A stretch of 64,000 nucleotides of DNA, from the NCBI RefSeq assembly GCF_003473485.1, contig NC_053045.1:54416494-54480493 (forward strand), read 5' to 3'. Within the stretch, counting starts at the first letter, position 1, and each line of letters opens with the position of its first letter. Made by a program: the position numbers and the translations under genes. Origin of the DNA: Medicago truncatula (taxonomy: Eukaryota; Streptophyta; Magnoliopsida; Fabales; Fabaceae). Of this stretch, positions 1-13,600 are shown piece after piece. The notes under the pieces are model-generated. The model worked only from the letters and a program-made list of their open reading frames with translations, was not told the DNA's origin and did no database searches.

Positions 1-107
1 TAAAAATAATTAAAAATTATAGAAAATTGAGGAATTTATCTAGAAGTGTGTATCAAGGAAGCTTCTACAAGTGTGTCTAGAGTTATCTATTAGCACCTGA
101 AAATTAC

Positions 108-545
108 TCCTTGTACTTGAGATTTGAAATCAAGAAAATTGTACGTTTTCTAGAAATACTTCCATTGCTTTTAACAATAAACGGAGCAAGAAAATTGTAT
201 TAAGGAAGCTCCTACAAGTGTGATAGATTAATCGATTCCTATTTTATTTTGTTTTTACTCCCATCCATCTCTGATTTTGATTCTTTTTGGATTATCAGTT
301 TTTGCCACAAAACTTTAGTCTTTTCCTCCTTGTACTCGACATTTGAAATCAATAAAATTGTAAGTTTTCTAGAAATACTTCCATTCCTTTTAACAATAAA
401 CGGAGCAAGATTAGGACAACATTCTAATGTGATAGATGAATCAGTTTCTATTTTATATATTTTGTTTTTACTCCCTCCATCTCTGATCTATGATTCTTTT
501 CGGATTATCGGTTTTTGCCACAAAACTTTAGTCTTTTCCTTGAAC
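108..545. repeat. Tandem duplication, about 220-bp unit, two copies
   Basis: Two head-to-tail copies begin near 108 and 328 (TCCTTGTACT...). Both contain the same ordered words: GAAATCAA, TTTTCTAGAAATACTTCC, ACAATAAACGGAGCAAGA, then a TTTTTGCCACAAAACTTTAG block. The copies differ by scattered substitutions and small indels. An open frame over the second copy (249-647) has no recognisable protein features and is treated as chance. Confidence 0.75.
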
Positions 546-1142
546 TTTTCCCTCAAATTTAATCAAGTACCCAATCATAATTTTTATCAATATACAAGAC
601 AACATGAATACAATTTTTTCTTAACAGTTACGTCTTCCAAGTTCTAGTATAGTACTATATTGCCACCAACCGCAAGTTCTACTGCACATGATTCACGTCC
701 TTGGCCTTTTGTAAACATTTATTTTAATTCTGCATCTCTTTCTTTGAGTCTTTATACACTCTGGCCAAAAACATATAAGTTACGCATAACATAACCCACT
801 AACACACATGATTCCAACCTATAAATGAAAGCACTTATTTCATCAGCTCATGGAAATTGATGATATTAAAGAATTGAAACATGCACAAAAGATAAATTTG
901 TGAAACTTGTATAAAAAACAATGTCTCGTTAACTGTTGAGATTTCAAGAAGAACTTGCCTTACGAACAACACTAGGCATAACAGCAGTCCTCGACACACA
1001 GTATTTCTTCCAAAATTCTGTTTAAAGTTTTAAACAAATAAGAAGCAAAAGGGTGAGTTTATTTTCATACGGCTGAAAGAAGTACATATTACCCCATATT
1101 AATTTAACCACAAAGAAACATATTATTAATACAACATTAATA

Positions 1143-1271
1143 TTACAGCACTCCTTTTTTCATATAGGAAAACTTACTTCCTCCTTTTTTCTGCTTAGCA
1201 AGCAACAATTTGACAATCTTCAAACGAGGCTTCTTAGCAACTTCATTTTTGTTGTTTTTTGAGGGATGCAT
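1143..1271 (-). CDS. Possible small basic peptide, 42 aa, unrecognised
   Basis: An ATG-to-TAA frame on the minus strand encodes 42 residues, very rich in Lys (about 13) with a central AKKPRLKIVKLLLAKQKKGG stretch. I do not recognise the family. No introns or promoter elements can be assigned. It could be a real small gene, the last exon of a decayed gene, or chance. It is listed because the composition is unusual for this AT-rich DNA; the call is weak. Confidence 0.2.
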   Translation of the reverse strand: MHPSKNNKNEVAKKPRLKIVKLLLAKQKKGGSKFSYMKKGVL

Positions 1272-1684
1272 CGTAGCAAATTCTGTTGAATGTTCTGATC
1301 AAATTAGAAACGAACCGGCTGAAATTAAAGTTTACAAAAAATAAATGGGCTGAATTTGGCAAGTATGCAATAATAGCCAGATAAACATAACCAACGTATG
1401 TGTACCAATACTCAATCAAGAGGTTGCATTTTCATAAAATAAAAAGCTGAATGAATTGTGTCTTCACATGGTTCTAAGCTGAATGAATTAGTTGTTTGGT
1501 ATAAGAGAAAGTTGAATAGAAAGTTGAAGGAAAGAAAGACCTAAATTTAGTAATTGATATTAATATCCTTAAATAAAAATAATATGTTAGTATATATAAA
1601 CTAATTGTCTATTTAGTGGAAAAATAAAATGTGGCATAAAACAAGCATATGTGGTAACAAAAAGTTAGGCACTAAATTATTAAA

Positions 1685-2224
1685 GGCTTAAATGCTCTTT
1701 TGGTCCCTTAACTATTTAATTGGTATCGCTTTGATCCCTTAACTAAAAAAAAATTGTTTGAGGATTTTAAGTTTTTTTTTAGTCTCGTTTTGGTCCTTTC
1801 TGTTAGGTTTCCGTTAGTTTTAATAAAAAACGTTAAGTGTGGACACGTGTCACCTTGTCATTGGCTCTGAGATTTTTTTTTATAAAAAAATATATTTAAT
1901 TTTTTTATAAAAAATTCCCAGAACCAATGACAAGGTGACACATGTTAACTCTGGGACACGTGTCACTTTTTCATTGGCTTTGGTATTTTTTTTTTAAAAA
2001 ATAATATTTTTTTTTGTAAAAAAAAAAAAAAAAAAACTCAGAGCCAATGACAAGGTGACACGTGTTCAGGAGTTAACTTTTTTTTAAAACCCTAACGGAA
2101 ACCTAACAGAAGGGACCAAAACGAGACTAAAAAAAACTTAAAATCCTCAAACAATCTTTTTTTTAGTTAAGGGACCAAAACGATACCAATTAAATAGTTA
2201 AGGGACCAAAAGAACATTTAAGTC
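1685..2224. mobile_element. Fold-back MITE, 540 bp, Mutator-like
   Basis: The two ends are long inverted repeats of roughly 170-180 bp. The left end starts GGCTTAAATGCTCTTTTGGT and the reverse complement of the right end starts GACTTAAATGTTCTTTTGGT. Shared inner words include TTAACTATTTAATTGGTATCG and ACGTGTCACCTTGTCATTGG. The flanks are ATTATTAAA at 1676-1684 and ATTGTTAAA at 2225-2233, a 9-bp target duplication with one mismatch, as expected for Mutator-type elements. It has no coding capacity. Confidence 0.8.
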
Positions 2225-2233
2225 ATTGTTAAA

Positions 2234-3137
2234 AAAAAACTAGCGTTGAATTGAAAAAAAAATAAATGAAAAAAGACACCAACTGGATTAGTAAAATGAA
2301 TAAAGAATAAAAATAGGGGCAATTTAGACATTTTGAACAAAACACATGTATTCCACAACCATTCCGTTCATACATGGTAGAAAAGTTTCTAACGTGGGTC
2401 CCACAAAAATTCTTTCTTTCCTTCACCTTTTTAGGGAGATCCAAACAACAGAAAGACTTTCTCTCCATCACCTTTCTCTCCTCACCACTTTCTTTCCCTT
2501 GAAACAAACATACCCTTAAATAATGATAGTAACTTAAATAACTTAAATTGAGAGAGAGATTTAGAGTTCTAAACTAACTAAGGAGATAACTTATGTAATT
2601 TATGATCAAATATGTACTAATATCCCGATTCTATGTCTATTGTCATGAACAACAATTTTTTGCAGTCGTAATGTGTTTCATCATGGTTGTAACGTTCGCT
2701 ACCTATACTTTTTGTCGCGGCTTTTATCTTTGTAATGGACGGTATTTTAAAACCATTTAAAACCATCTAAATCATAACAAATGGATGAAAGAAAAAGAAA
2801 AAAAAAAAGTGATTTGAGTTCCCACGCTTGTTTAAATTCCAACAGAGACCACAACTAATATGAAAGAACAAATTATCAATATCAATAGTAATAATACCCT
2901 CAATTCAAAGGTTTTAAACCCTAACCCAAAAAATTCAAAACAGAATTTACTATCAACTTGAATTGAAAAAGCAATAAAGAAATAAGTGTCATGATGAGTT
3001 TAAAATTACATAACAACACACTCACTTTCACAAAATCTCTGGAAAAAAAAAAGAAATGAACGAGAATTAGAATTTAGAAATGTGATCGGGAGTGATGTGG
3101 GTGAATATCGGCAACTCTAGAGTCAAGAAGTATATAT
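2234..3137. other. Intergenic, nothing identified
   Basis: AT-rich DNA with short poly-A/T runs. The open frames here are short and low in complexity, and no protein family is recognised. Confidence 0.5.
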
Positions 3138-3275
3138 AAGAGTAGTGATATTTTGACAACCATTTTGGTACAACCTTTGAGACAACTTTGTAGTTCTCTC
3201 TTTTCATTGGTCAAAAACAATAGAGAGAGAAAAAGAAAGAGAGAGAATAAAAACATAATGCGAGTATGAAATCCT
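3138..3275. mobile_element. Partial MITE, same family as 49301 and 58004
   Basis: It starts GAGTAGTGATATTTTGACAA and contains the family core: TACAACCTTTGAGACAACTTT, CTCTCTTTTCATTGGTCAA, AATAGAGAGAGAAAAAGAAAG and GAGTATGA. The usual right end (GGTTGTACAAATATCATT...) is absent. The tail after about 3275 diverges, so this copy looks truncated or rearranged. The right boundary is approximate. Confidence 0.6.
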
Positions 3276-3310
3276 ATTTTTGTAAAAAGCCTTTCTTCAA
3301 AGGTGTACAA

Positions 3311-5351
3311 ATAAGCCTTTCTTCAGCCTTCCTCATTCTTTTCTTAGGTTTATCGTGAAAATCCAAAAAAGCAGTTAGCTTTTTCTTATTCATATGTTCA
3401 TCATCATTTTTTTTTTGGAAGTTGCTTCTTCCCACAAAAAATAAAGAAAATATATTTATTTGTGCATGTTTTTTAGGATTAAGGACTCCGATGAAAAATA
3501 AAAGACTTAATTGTTACAAATAAATAAAACAAAGAACATCTCGAATAATTTTGTCGATATTATTTTATGGATCTCACTAATAACTTTACAAGTCCATCAC
3601 TGGTTGCTCGACCCACACTTTATCCACTGCCTCTTGATCTAACTTTATGACTACAACTTCAATCAAAGAAAGAAATTTGAAGCGCCCTCCTAAAACTCCA
3701 CCATGGAAACTTCGCATTTTGGTCACTCCATTACCTCCCATTTTAAGATCTAATAATTGTGTTGAAGTTTTTACGAGTTTTTTTGGTTTGCTTTTTTGTT
3801 TCTATTGTTATTTTTAATTTACTACAAGTTTGTACTACAAGTGTTTGATGAAAAGACCTATCAACATGTGGTTGAATTGGTCGTTTCAAAGACCACCAAT
3901 AGTCAAAATTGGGGAACATCAACAATAACTTTTTTAAGGAGAGATGCAATTAAAAATTGTGGATCTTTCATTATTCTTGATCGTTAGTCATGTGTCAAAG
4001 AATTTAATTTGGTTGTTAGGATTAGAGTTTGGTTTGTTAATTTAATTTTAGCTTATATATAATTTATGTGTATTGATAGCATGTATTTGAAAATATGGAT
4101 GGGAGATGCCCAACTGATAGCCAATTTTGACTGTACTCTCATTATTTTAATATTTGAATTAAACTTGTTTTATTTAAAAAGAAAAACCAATAATAACATA
4201 AGTCATTGTGTATGATGAATGTGCTGAAAAACACACAAGAAATTAAATAAGGATTTGAATTGTGATGATCATTTTAAAACTTTTTGAATCGACATAGGTT
4301 TGATTGAACCATAGTCTCCTTTTTCAAAATCATTTTAACATACATTTTCTTTATCAAATCATTTAATTTGAATTTGAAGAGTTTAAATAGAAGGTAAAGT
4401 TAAATCATAAAGAACATACACAAGATAAGTAAAAAGAGTAAGTAAAGAGAGGATTCACAAAATATATTTAGACTTCTTTACTATCCAACTTACAACAAGT
4501 CTAGTTCATCATCATCCACTGATTGAGTATTCTTTGTTATGACTGTCCAGACATTGTGAATGGTGAATACCAATATCTAGTTTCTCCGGACTGAGTACCC
4601 CTTCGCTAGCCTCTCTTGACCAAATAAATATTCATATTTTACCTCTCCAAATCAAGTAGTAAAACACATATTTATTCTTTATTTTTTAACCAACCAACAC
4701 CGATTAGTTTATCATCCCAAACTGTTAGAAAGAATTTTTTTTTTTTTCTGATTTCATTATAGAGCAGCTATAACAAGTGGATTTTTTCTTAAAAAAAAAG
4801 AAAAAACAAGTGGATTTCACCAAACCAAAACAAAAAAATATATAACAAGTGGTCCACTTTGCCTACTAATATATGGATTGTGTTGCGTGTGCGTGCAGAT
4901 TAAGAGCACTCACTCATTTGTGCATGCCTGTCATTTTCACCATGACAAAATGAAAACAATAAAAAACTGGTTGGAGGGTCCTTTCCTTCGGTTGGTTCTA
5001 TTCTATTATATCCTCAAATTTTACGAAAATAATATTATTAATAAGCAAAACCAAGGTCAGCTTTTTGAATGCACATTCTGTTCTGCAAAAGAGCAAAACA
5101 AGTATAAAAAGAGCAACCATCGTTGTTTATTTTAGAGGCATTTTGCCAAATTTTATCATTTTCTTTTGTGAGTAGTTGGAATGACAAACGTTTAATTTTA
5201 CACACAACTCTGATGTTTTAGATTCAAATCCAAGTGAAGACAGTTGAGTTACATCTCATAAATTCAAATTTTATCATTTTATTAACTACTAATTTTAGAA
5301 TAGACAAATTCAACAGAATTCCTCTAAAACGAACAATTTATTTTAGAGAGT
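3311..5351. other. Intergenic, nothing identified
   Basis: Several 60-85 codon frames occur here, but none shows a recognisable domain, a codon pattern or a splice structure. Confidence 0.5.
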
Positions 5352-6415
5352 ATTGTTGTGGATTCGAACTTAAATCACACTAATAAATTTATATGTGTTG
5401 AGTAGGTATAAATGACAACTACCAACCAAACAATCAAATCAACAAGCAATAAAATGTAAAATAAAACCACAATCGAACCAAATTAAAGAACGAAATAAAA
5501 GAACAGAGGAACAAACACACAAAGAGTTTGTTTACTTAGTTCGGCCAAAATTGACCTACGTCTAAGAGAGAAAGAGCAACTCTATAATCCACTATCAACG
5601 GGTTTTTACAAGAGATGTAAAGAAATTACAAGAAATTAACATCAACAAGCTCTACAAGTGCAACTTTAATTTCTACCCTTTTTTCACTCTCTTTCCATGA
5701 GTATTCTTACATTTGCCTCTCGAGACTGGTCTTGAGTATTCTTACCTCCGCCTTTTCAGGTTGACATTGAGTATTCTAACCTCCGTCTCTCTCAGTCGAT
5801 CTTCGATATTCTTCACAGCTTCTTTAGGTTAACAAATGTTTAACGTTTCTCCAATATTTCCAAACCTTTACGAATACATGTCACCAGTACGTTCCCGTTC
5901 TTCATGACTTCCTATCTCAACACTTTATCTCTAAAGCATCATATGCTATAACTCTTTGCCTTACCCCTAATCTCTGTCTTATCTAATTGTTCTGGGTTGA
6001 CCGACATCATTGACACACCCTTCAAAGCTTCCATATACTTCCTTTGATACCAACTTGATTCCATATCTATGATATCAAATTTTGTACCCACGACGCTCAC
6101 TTGAAAAACTTTAATTGATGTCCACAGTAAACGTCAATTGTTGTGAATTCAAACTCAAATCACACAAATAAACTTAGATGTGTGTATCCAATATCTATGG
6201 AAACCTACAACCAAATAGTCCAAGCAACAAATAGCAACAAAGTGTAAAACAAAATCACAGTCGAACCACATAACAAAGATAAAAGATACAAACATGCCAA
6301 AAACTTGACTACCCAAATTGACATACGTTGGGGAGAGAGAGCAGATCTACAATCCACTTTAAAGAGTCTTTATAAGAGATATAAAAAAGTTATAAGAAAT
6401 GAATTGCAACAATCT
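5352..6415. repeat. Diverged direct repeats, about 300 bp each, flanking a 490-bp middle
   Basis: A segment at about 5352-5650 recurs in the same order and orientation at about 6137-6415. Shared words include ATTGTTGTG, AAATCACAC, CAACCAAA, an AAAATCACAGTCGAACCA-like block, an AAATTGAC-TACGT block followed by GAGAGAGAGC, a TACAATCCACT-like block and AAGAGAT.TAAA. This could be a decayed element with terminal direct repeats or a tandem duplication. No reverse transcriptase or integrase reading was found between them. Confidence 0.5.
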
Positions 6416-6419
6416 CTCT

Positions 6420-7500
6420 GAGAACAACCCTAAATCCAACATCTTCTCCCACTCTCTCCGTATGGCCAATAAAGTTAGAAAAGTGATCAAGAAATTTAGC
6501 TACCAGTGTTCTCTAAGAACATTCCATAAACTTATTCTCTAAGATTACACAACAAATGATGAAGCAATGCATAAATAGTGTTTCAAAACTGCGAGAGGTC
6601 CCTAACACATGCTCCTTACTGCTCCAAGCTCACATTCATGTTGGAGGGGCTGTCTCGCACCTACTTAAGTGCCTTGCGACCCCCGCTTTATTGATGAGGT
6701 GTCTAGTAGCCGGGACAATGTTTCCATTCTACCAAACATCATCAAGTGAAATTCCAAGGCATGTCAAACATGTATTAACAACTTTTTCAATGAAAAAAGT
6801 TGTTGGTAAAACGAGTTATAGAATCAACGCGTAAGTTAAACCAAACTTTTTATAAGATACGAGTCAACTTTTTATCAATCAATTAGGTTTGCAACAAAAA
6901 CAACTATTTTTATCCCTAATCGAAGCGGTAAATATCATCTAAAATGAAATGTCATGTTTAAATTTGAGTGTAACCTAACGATCTCAACATTATCAATTTA
7001 ATTAGGGAAGAAAAAAAAAATAGAACTAAAAACAACTACACATAAGAGTGTTTGTTTTCTATCCATTTATATGATAAATAAATGAAGTAATGAAGAAACG
7101 ACAATGGTTTCTTTCATTCGGTGGCACAAGAATTTTAGGTCTGTTTGTGTAATTAACGTTGACATAGATTGATTCTATTTGACTCTCTCTCTCAATTCAA
7201 TCCATTAGATTAGCTTCGAAAATAGTACAAACAACAAACAAAGGTATCGTATCGGCTAAACTAAATGTCAGTACTTTATTATTAAATTCAACAACTCTTA
7301 ACTCTCACTCTGACATACATACATACATGTCTGTTTCAGGAAACAAAGAACAAGGTTCACACCCCTTTTTCTGTTTAATGTAACCGAAGAGAAGAAGAAC
7401 ACTAGTCGTAGATTTTCTGATAATTAACGTGTGTGTCACATAATTCCTCAGGTTTCTCCTTTTGTATTTTTCTGTCTAAATATTAAAATATTAATATATC
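6420..7500. other. Intergenic, upstream of the RING gene
   Basis: Nothing is recognised up to about 7300. The last few hundred bases before the (GAA)n leader at about 7586-7620 presumably hold the promoter and 5' leader of the RING gene, but no clear TATA box could be fixed. Confidence 0.4.
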
Positions 7501-7585
7501 AAATATCTTTTTTGTTTTGTTTTGGGGTATTTTAGAATTGGGTTTTTGTTTCTTTTCTATTCTGTGTGTGGCTTCACTTTTATCA

Positions 7586-7622
7586 GAAGAAAAAGAAGAA
7601 GAAGAAGAAGAAGAAGAAGAAG
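7586..7622 (+). repeat. (GAA)n/(AAG)n microsatellite in the 5' leader of the RING gene
   Basis: A near-perfect GAA run sits directly before the start codon at 7623. It is open in all frames, which makes spurious Lys- or Glu-rich N-terminal extensions possible. No in-frame ATG precedes it. Confidence 0.8.
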
Positions 7623-10600
7623 ATGAGCTGGAGCAGGGTGTTGAAATCAGCGCAAGCTTTCGCTGCCCACACCTTTCTCCTCTGTTTCACTCTTTTGCTC
7701 CTTCTCAAGCTTGATCATCGCATCTCTTCCTCTTGGTGGTTAGTTTCTTTTTTCTTCTTTTTATGTTAATTTCTTTTTGGGTTTTTGTTTCTTTCAATTG
7801 GGTTACCAAATTTGTATTCAAGTCTTGTTTTTTTTTTTTTTTTTAATTCTAATCGTTGCTTCTGTTTATTTATTTTGTTATTTATTATTACTATTTTTGG
7901 AGACAAGGGTTTATGATGTTACCTAATTGAGTGTGTTCCTTTTTGTGTCTGGTCGAAAAAGAGGATTTTATCCCATAAAAAGGTTGGCAGTGGTAGACAT
8001 CACATGCAATGTCTGATATATCTATGTTTTGGTGTGAGAACATAATTTAATGATCATGCATATGTTAACTACCCTTTCAATGAATTGTAGTTTTGTTAAC
8101 TTTGCTACTGTGATCCCCCAATTTTGTAAAGTTCAATTTTCCCGGGACCGATGTTTTTGCTGTTGTATAAATCGGGTATGGAAACCCTCGAGTTGAGTAG
8201 GAGTTAGGACCACTTGGATGAGCTTTCTCTCAAGAGTTTTAAGGTAGGTTGCTGTATTTTTAGGGTTCAAACTTGAGACTTCTTGTAATGCTAGAAGAGA
8301 CCTCAGACATGTGACATCTCATGTCATCCGAGTGCTAGCCAATGTTGATCCTACTGTGAATTGATTTAGATAGTGTTTTTGTTGTGGGAAACACTTGTTA
8401 GTCTATGTTGAAGGCGTAGTGGTACATTGCGTTATCTGTAACGGGTAGGAATATGTTACAAAGTACTATATTTTCAAAAAATCCAATTATTGTGTAGAGT
8501 TTTTTTTTTCAAATTTGCTACATTAGAATTCCATACAGAATCAAGAAATATATACAGGGAAATCAGGAAAGGGGATATGTACTCAACCAGAGATAGGGAA
8601 AGAATATTTACATAGTCGGAAAGGGAAAGAATCTACAAGGTAATAAGGATAGTATCAACATCAATAGTAGGAATGATCAAAACATAATGTCTTTAATTTT
8701 TTCACTACACAGAAATACTCTTTAAGTTATCAGACTACGGTTACAGATTAGTGTGTTCCCAAACAGTACTTACGTGAATCCCAAGTTGAGTACCCGAGTG
8801 TACCGAGTACGTGTATGGTTCAAGTTTTGAAGTATTGTGCATCATGGTGCAAAGTACTGGCAAGTGTTTCACTCATAGGTTCCTCAAATATAATGTAAAC
8901 GTATTCCTGAAAACATTATGCAGTTGTTTGTTCTGTCTAAACATTGTTAATATGGAAATTTGATGATAGTCAATATGTGTGGTTTGCAGTGTGTACTAGA
9001 TTCTTAGAATACGGTGAGTATAAATCACTGACTTCAACTTTAATATACAGGATAATTTTTGCACCTCTTTGGATGTTCCACGGCGTTGTGGCTCGAGGAA
9101 GGTTTTCATTACCTGCGCCATCAGCTCCACGTAATAGACATGTACGCCAATGTCATTTTTAACTAAAATTTGAGACAGTTTCTATAGAGTTTTTGTTTTG
9201 TTATTGTGGATATCAGACCGTTGACTTTAGAACCATGAATTTTTATTTTTCATATTGTTCTTTAGCTATCACGAATAAAACCTCAAACTTAGTGTTCTGA
9301 ATCCTTATTTCATATTTCTTTTATAAATTACTAATATCAAGTACTTTTTGTCCATGTTAATGATTATGACAAGTGAATACAAACTGGTTTTCTATGTTAT
9401 GACAGTGGGCGCCATGTCACGCAGTTGTTGCAATGCCATTACTTATTGCGTTTGAATTGCTCCTTTGTATATACCTTGAGAGCTTATATGGTACTCTTCT
9501 ACTCTATGCTTTTGTGCTTTAATAATTAAGAATTTTCAATTATTTTAATCGTTTCACATGTACTTCAGTTGTTTTTGCATGGTTATTTCTTAAGAAATAT
9601 TAAGTTGGTATGATTTGTTTATTCAGTTAGATTGATGCGTTCAAATTTCGACTATAGAACTTATGAGCATTTTGCCATATTCTTGTCTGTTAAAATGAAA
9701 GGCTTTTCTCACAATAGAAAACTTGACTTTCTATAATGACAATTCTGCAAGATTTCCAATTAGACAAATGTTTTTTTCTTTTTTCTTGCACAGTTCGTGG
9801 CTTTGCAGCAGTAGATCTGAAGATTGTGTTCCTTCCTTTACTAACATTTGAAATCATTATTCTCATTGACAATTTCAGGTAACTTCTTTAAGATGGCTCC
9901 CATAAACCTAAATTTCTTTTGGATTGTTCTTTTGTCTTTCTCTACTTGAAAATGTTTGGATTTCAATCATTGGTGCAGACAAATGAGTTTGTAATGTGGA
10001 GTCCTTCAATCTCACTGTTTGTTATCTGTGCAGAATGTGTAAAGCTCTAATGCCAGGGGATGAAGAAAGCATGAGTGACGAAGCAATATGGGAAACTCTT
10101 CCTGTAAGGCTTTTATATATGTAACTCTTTCGATTTTCATGTTCTCATTATCTTCTATATTATTTAATGGAAGACATTCTACCCGATTGCAATTGCTGCT
10201 TGAGTCGATTCAAAATTTTGTGATGCTTGGTATGTTATTGTTGTTAAGGTCTTGGCTTGCAATTTTTTCTTAGTGGAATGTTCAATGTTGAAATTGTTGA
10301 AGCTTGATTATGCTGAGAGTGCTTTTCATTCTGTTTGTTGTAGCACTTTTGGGTTGCCATCTCTATGGTGTTCTTCGTTGCTGCTACAGTTTTCACACTC
10401 CTAAAACTGAGTGGTAAATTCCTTTTCTTCTACTGTTAATCGATGGATTTTCTTTTCACATGTTAATAGATATCATTTGAGTGGCATGGACAATGTGTTG
10501 TAAAATGATTTTTTTTAAGCAAAAAGGCATGTAAAAACATCAGTATAGAACCAGTAATCCAACTAGCTTTTGACACCACTGCCTATATCAATCATCTGTA

Positions 10601-13600
10601 ATATGTTGTAATATGTTCTAAAATGATTGATTCCTCATGTTTTATCCATATTCACAGCGAAACATGAAAGTTTTTGTAAAAACTAATATTCATTATAAAT
10701 ATATTCTACTCCCTCTGTTCCTTTTAGTTGTCGTTTTAAGCTCATTTACGCATAACAAGAGGGAGAATAAATTGTTACTTTTGAGAGAAATATTTATCTT
10801 TTTCCTATAATACCCCTGGCTAATCATTATCTCATTTCAGTTATTTCTCCCTGCAGTAAATGGTAAGGGCACTATTGACATGCCAATAGTCAATGTTGCA
10901 CTGAACTTTGAAAATAATAAGTGAATAGGAACCAGCACATTTGATATAAAAGTAGCGACGGATGATCCGACGATGTCCGGATGACTTATTTTACTCATGA
11001 ACATAAATATGAAGTCCATGCCATTGAATTTGACCATTTAAAAATTTGTGATAACATCTAACTATCTGAGTGACGATGGACTCATTTCTTTTATATAATT
11101 GATGTATTTTATACTCATAGTCACAAGTTCATCTTTCTTTAAGTATGACTTTTTTTTCTTGTCTGAAACAGGTAGTGTAGCTTCTCTCGGTTGGTGGGAC
11201 TTATTTATTAACTTCGCGTAGGTTTCTATCTTAGCTCTTAAACACTGAAACATACTTCGATAATTAGCTTTGTGTTATTAGATTTCTGACTTGAATTTTT
11301 TGTATATGGTTTTTATATCTTACTTTTTTGCAGCATTGCCGAGTGCTTTGCATTTCTTGTATGTACGAAGTGGTCCAATCCTGTCATTCATAGAAGTTCC
11401 AGAGAACCGAGTTCTTCTACTACTACAATTAGATATCTTGACTGGAACAGTGGTTTACTGGTTTCTTCAGAAGAAGATCAACGTCAGGCGGGAATGTGTA
11501 GCCTCCAAGACATAGGGGGTCATTTCATGAAAGTACCGGTCATTGTTTTCCAGGTTCTTCTTTGCATGCATTTAGAGGTACGCAATGCTGAATTGTGTGC
11601 TTAGCCGACCTCGGAAATTCATATTGCATTTGGAAAACTGAGCTGCTTCGCATTTCAGGGAACACCTGCTTTTGCTGCACATTTACCGCTTGCAGTTCTT
11701 TTCTCTCCCCTTTTCGTACTGCAAGGTGTTGGTGTGCTATTATCTGCATCTAAGTTTGCGGAGAAACTTGTGCTTCTTCTACGAAGCGGAGCTGGTAGAG
11801 GACTTTATTTTAGATTCTCTTCCAGAGCTCATGATTGCTTGGGATTCTTGCACCACGGTTCTAGGTAATAAATCTTCTTTTATTGTTATCATTACAAGGG
11901 AAAAATTTAGGTTTTAAATATGTTGGATGGTCTGATTTAAATTTTCCATTCTGTTCCTGTAACTTTTACTCTGTTATGACTCAATTCTGAGATCCTCTGT
12001 CCACTTTATGACTAAATTTAACATGAGTCGCATATGTTGCGAGCTGTTTCTCAAATGAAATAAATCCTTGATTACTATATTCTATTCACCAGCTATTTTA
12101 AACTAGAATGAAAACTGCTAAGTTATACCTTAAGAATAGGAATCTCAAAGGTTTTGTGATTCTTTGGGATCAAATTATAACGCAGGTTATCTATGGTAAC
12201 TATGAAAGTCTTATCAAGAAAGAAGAGTAAAGAATAATAACAGAGAGAAACAATTAATATCAATTGCGATTACAAACTATGAAACCCTGCAAAAATTCTT
12301 AGGTAGATACAATGCACTGTGTGTACTGAATCAATAAAATATGACAATTTGTTTGAGTCCTTTCATGTTGAATGTGTAAAGCATGGTTCGGTTCAGAAAC
12401 TGAATATATGTCTTCAGTTCAGTTCAGGAGTAATCTAATTTTTTTCTTGTACTGCAATATTTTTTCACTGTTATGGTTTTAGATGACAAATCCAATGTAT
12501 TTTGGGGTCATATTTTTCAAGAAGATGCTCTAGTCGGTTCGGTGCACAAACATAAAAATAATATCTCCAAACCTTAAGCTAGTAATCTGATTTTTGTTTT
12601 CATTATTATTTTTGCCACTGCTATGGTTAGAGATGAAAAATCCAGTGTTTAAAGGTCAAAATTTTAAAAAAGTGAAGCAGTGATCTTGTTGAATTACCAT
12701 ATGCATATAATTTTCTGCACTAAATCTGAGACAATTCATGAAATCAGATTACTAGGCTGGTGGTCAATTGATGAAGGTAGTCGGGAAGAACAGGCACGAT
12801 TGTACCATGAGGGAGCATCTGGGTAAGCATCATTTCATTTTATTATTACAACCGAAGTGTGTACAGTCAGAATAATGTGGTTTATATGTTGTCACATATA
12901 TGGTTTCTCTTTATTGTTTTGTTTAACACCGGAGCTTGTATATGACTACATATACACGTGTCCAGACATCATTCTTTCCTCCCTTTTTTGTGATACAAGC
13001 AAGATTGATAAGTTATTTTAATTTTTTTTCCTTCTAAATATGTTCACATAGCAGTTAATTCTAATGTTCTTTGAACATTTGACTTGTCACTGCACAGGTA
13101 TAATACATTCAGTGGTTACCCTCCTGAGATTGTTAAGAAAATGCCTAAAAGGGATCTTGCTGAGGAGGTAATGACAGTTCCTACAATCAATAGATCAGTT
13201 TATGGTGGATTCTATTCATGTATATGGACGTTTATAGTATTATGATTTGAATATCTTGCATATGTTTAGTTCATCACAAATATTTCCATCATTGGCGTAC
13301 TTAAATTTTGTGCAATGTCAGGTATGGAGACTCCAGGCAGCTCTTGGCGAGCAGACAGAAATTACAAAATACAGCCAACAGGAATATGAAAGACTTAAAA
13401 ATGTAAAAATTAATAACTTCTACAAGTTCTTTTAATCGTTTTGTTTGTAGTTTGTACTACATAATTTTCAAAGTCTCATATATGATGTGTGAAGAATCAT
13501 CCACATCAGCAAGGGTCAATACTATTTAAGATCCTAACAAGATGAATGGAATCATTCGCATATGGTATATCATCAATCACTAACAGCCATTTTACAACTG

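Noticed and set aside
249..647. A 132-codon open frame
   Set aside because: It lies in the tandem duplication, starts at a non-ATG codon, and has no domain or codon signature.
5157..5290. A possible SINE (GATTCAAATCC word)
   Set aside because: The B-box-like word stands alone; there is no A-box at the right distance and there are no flanking repeats.
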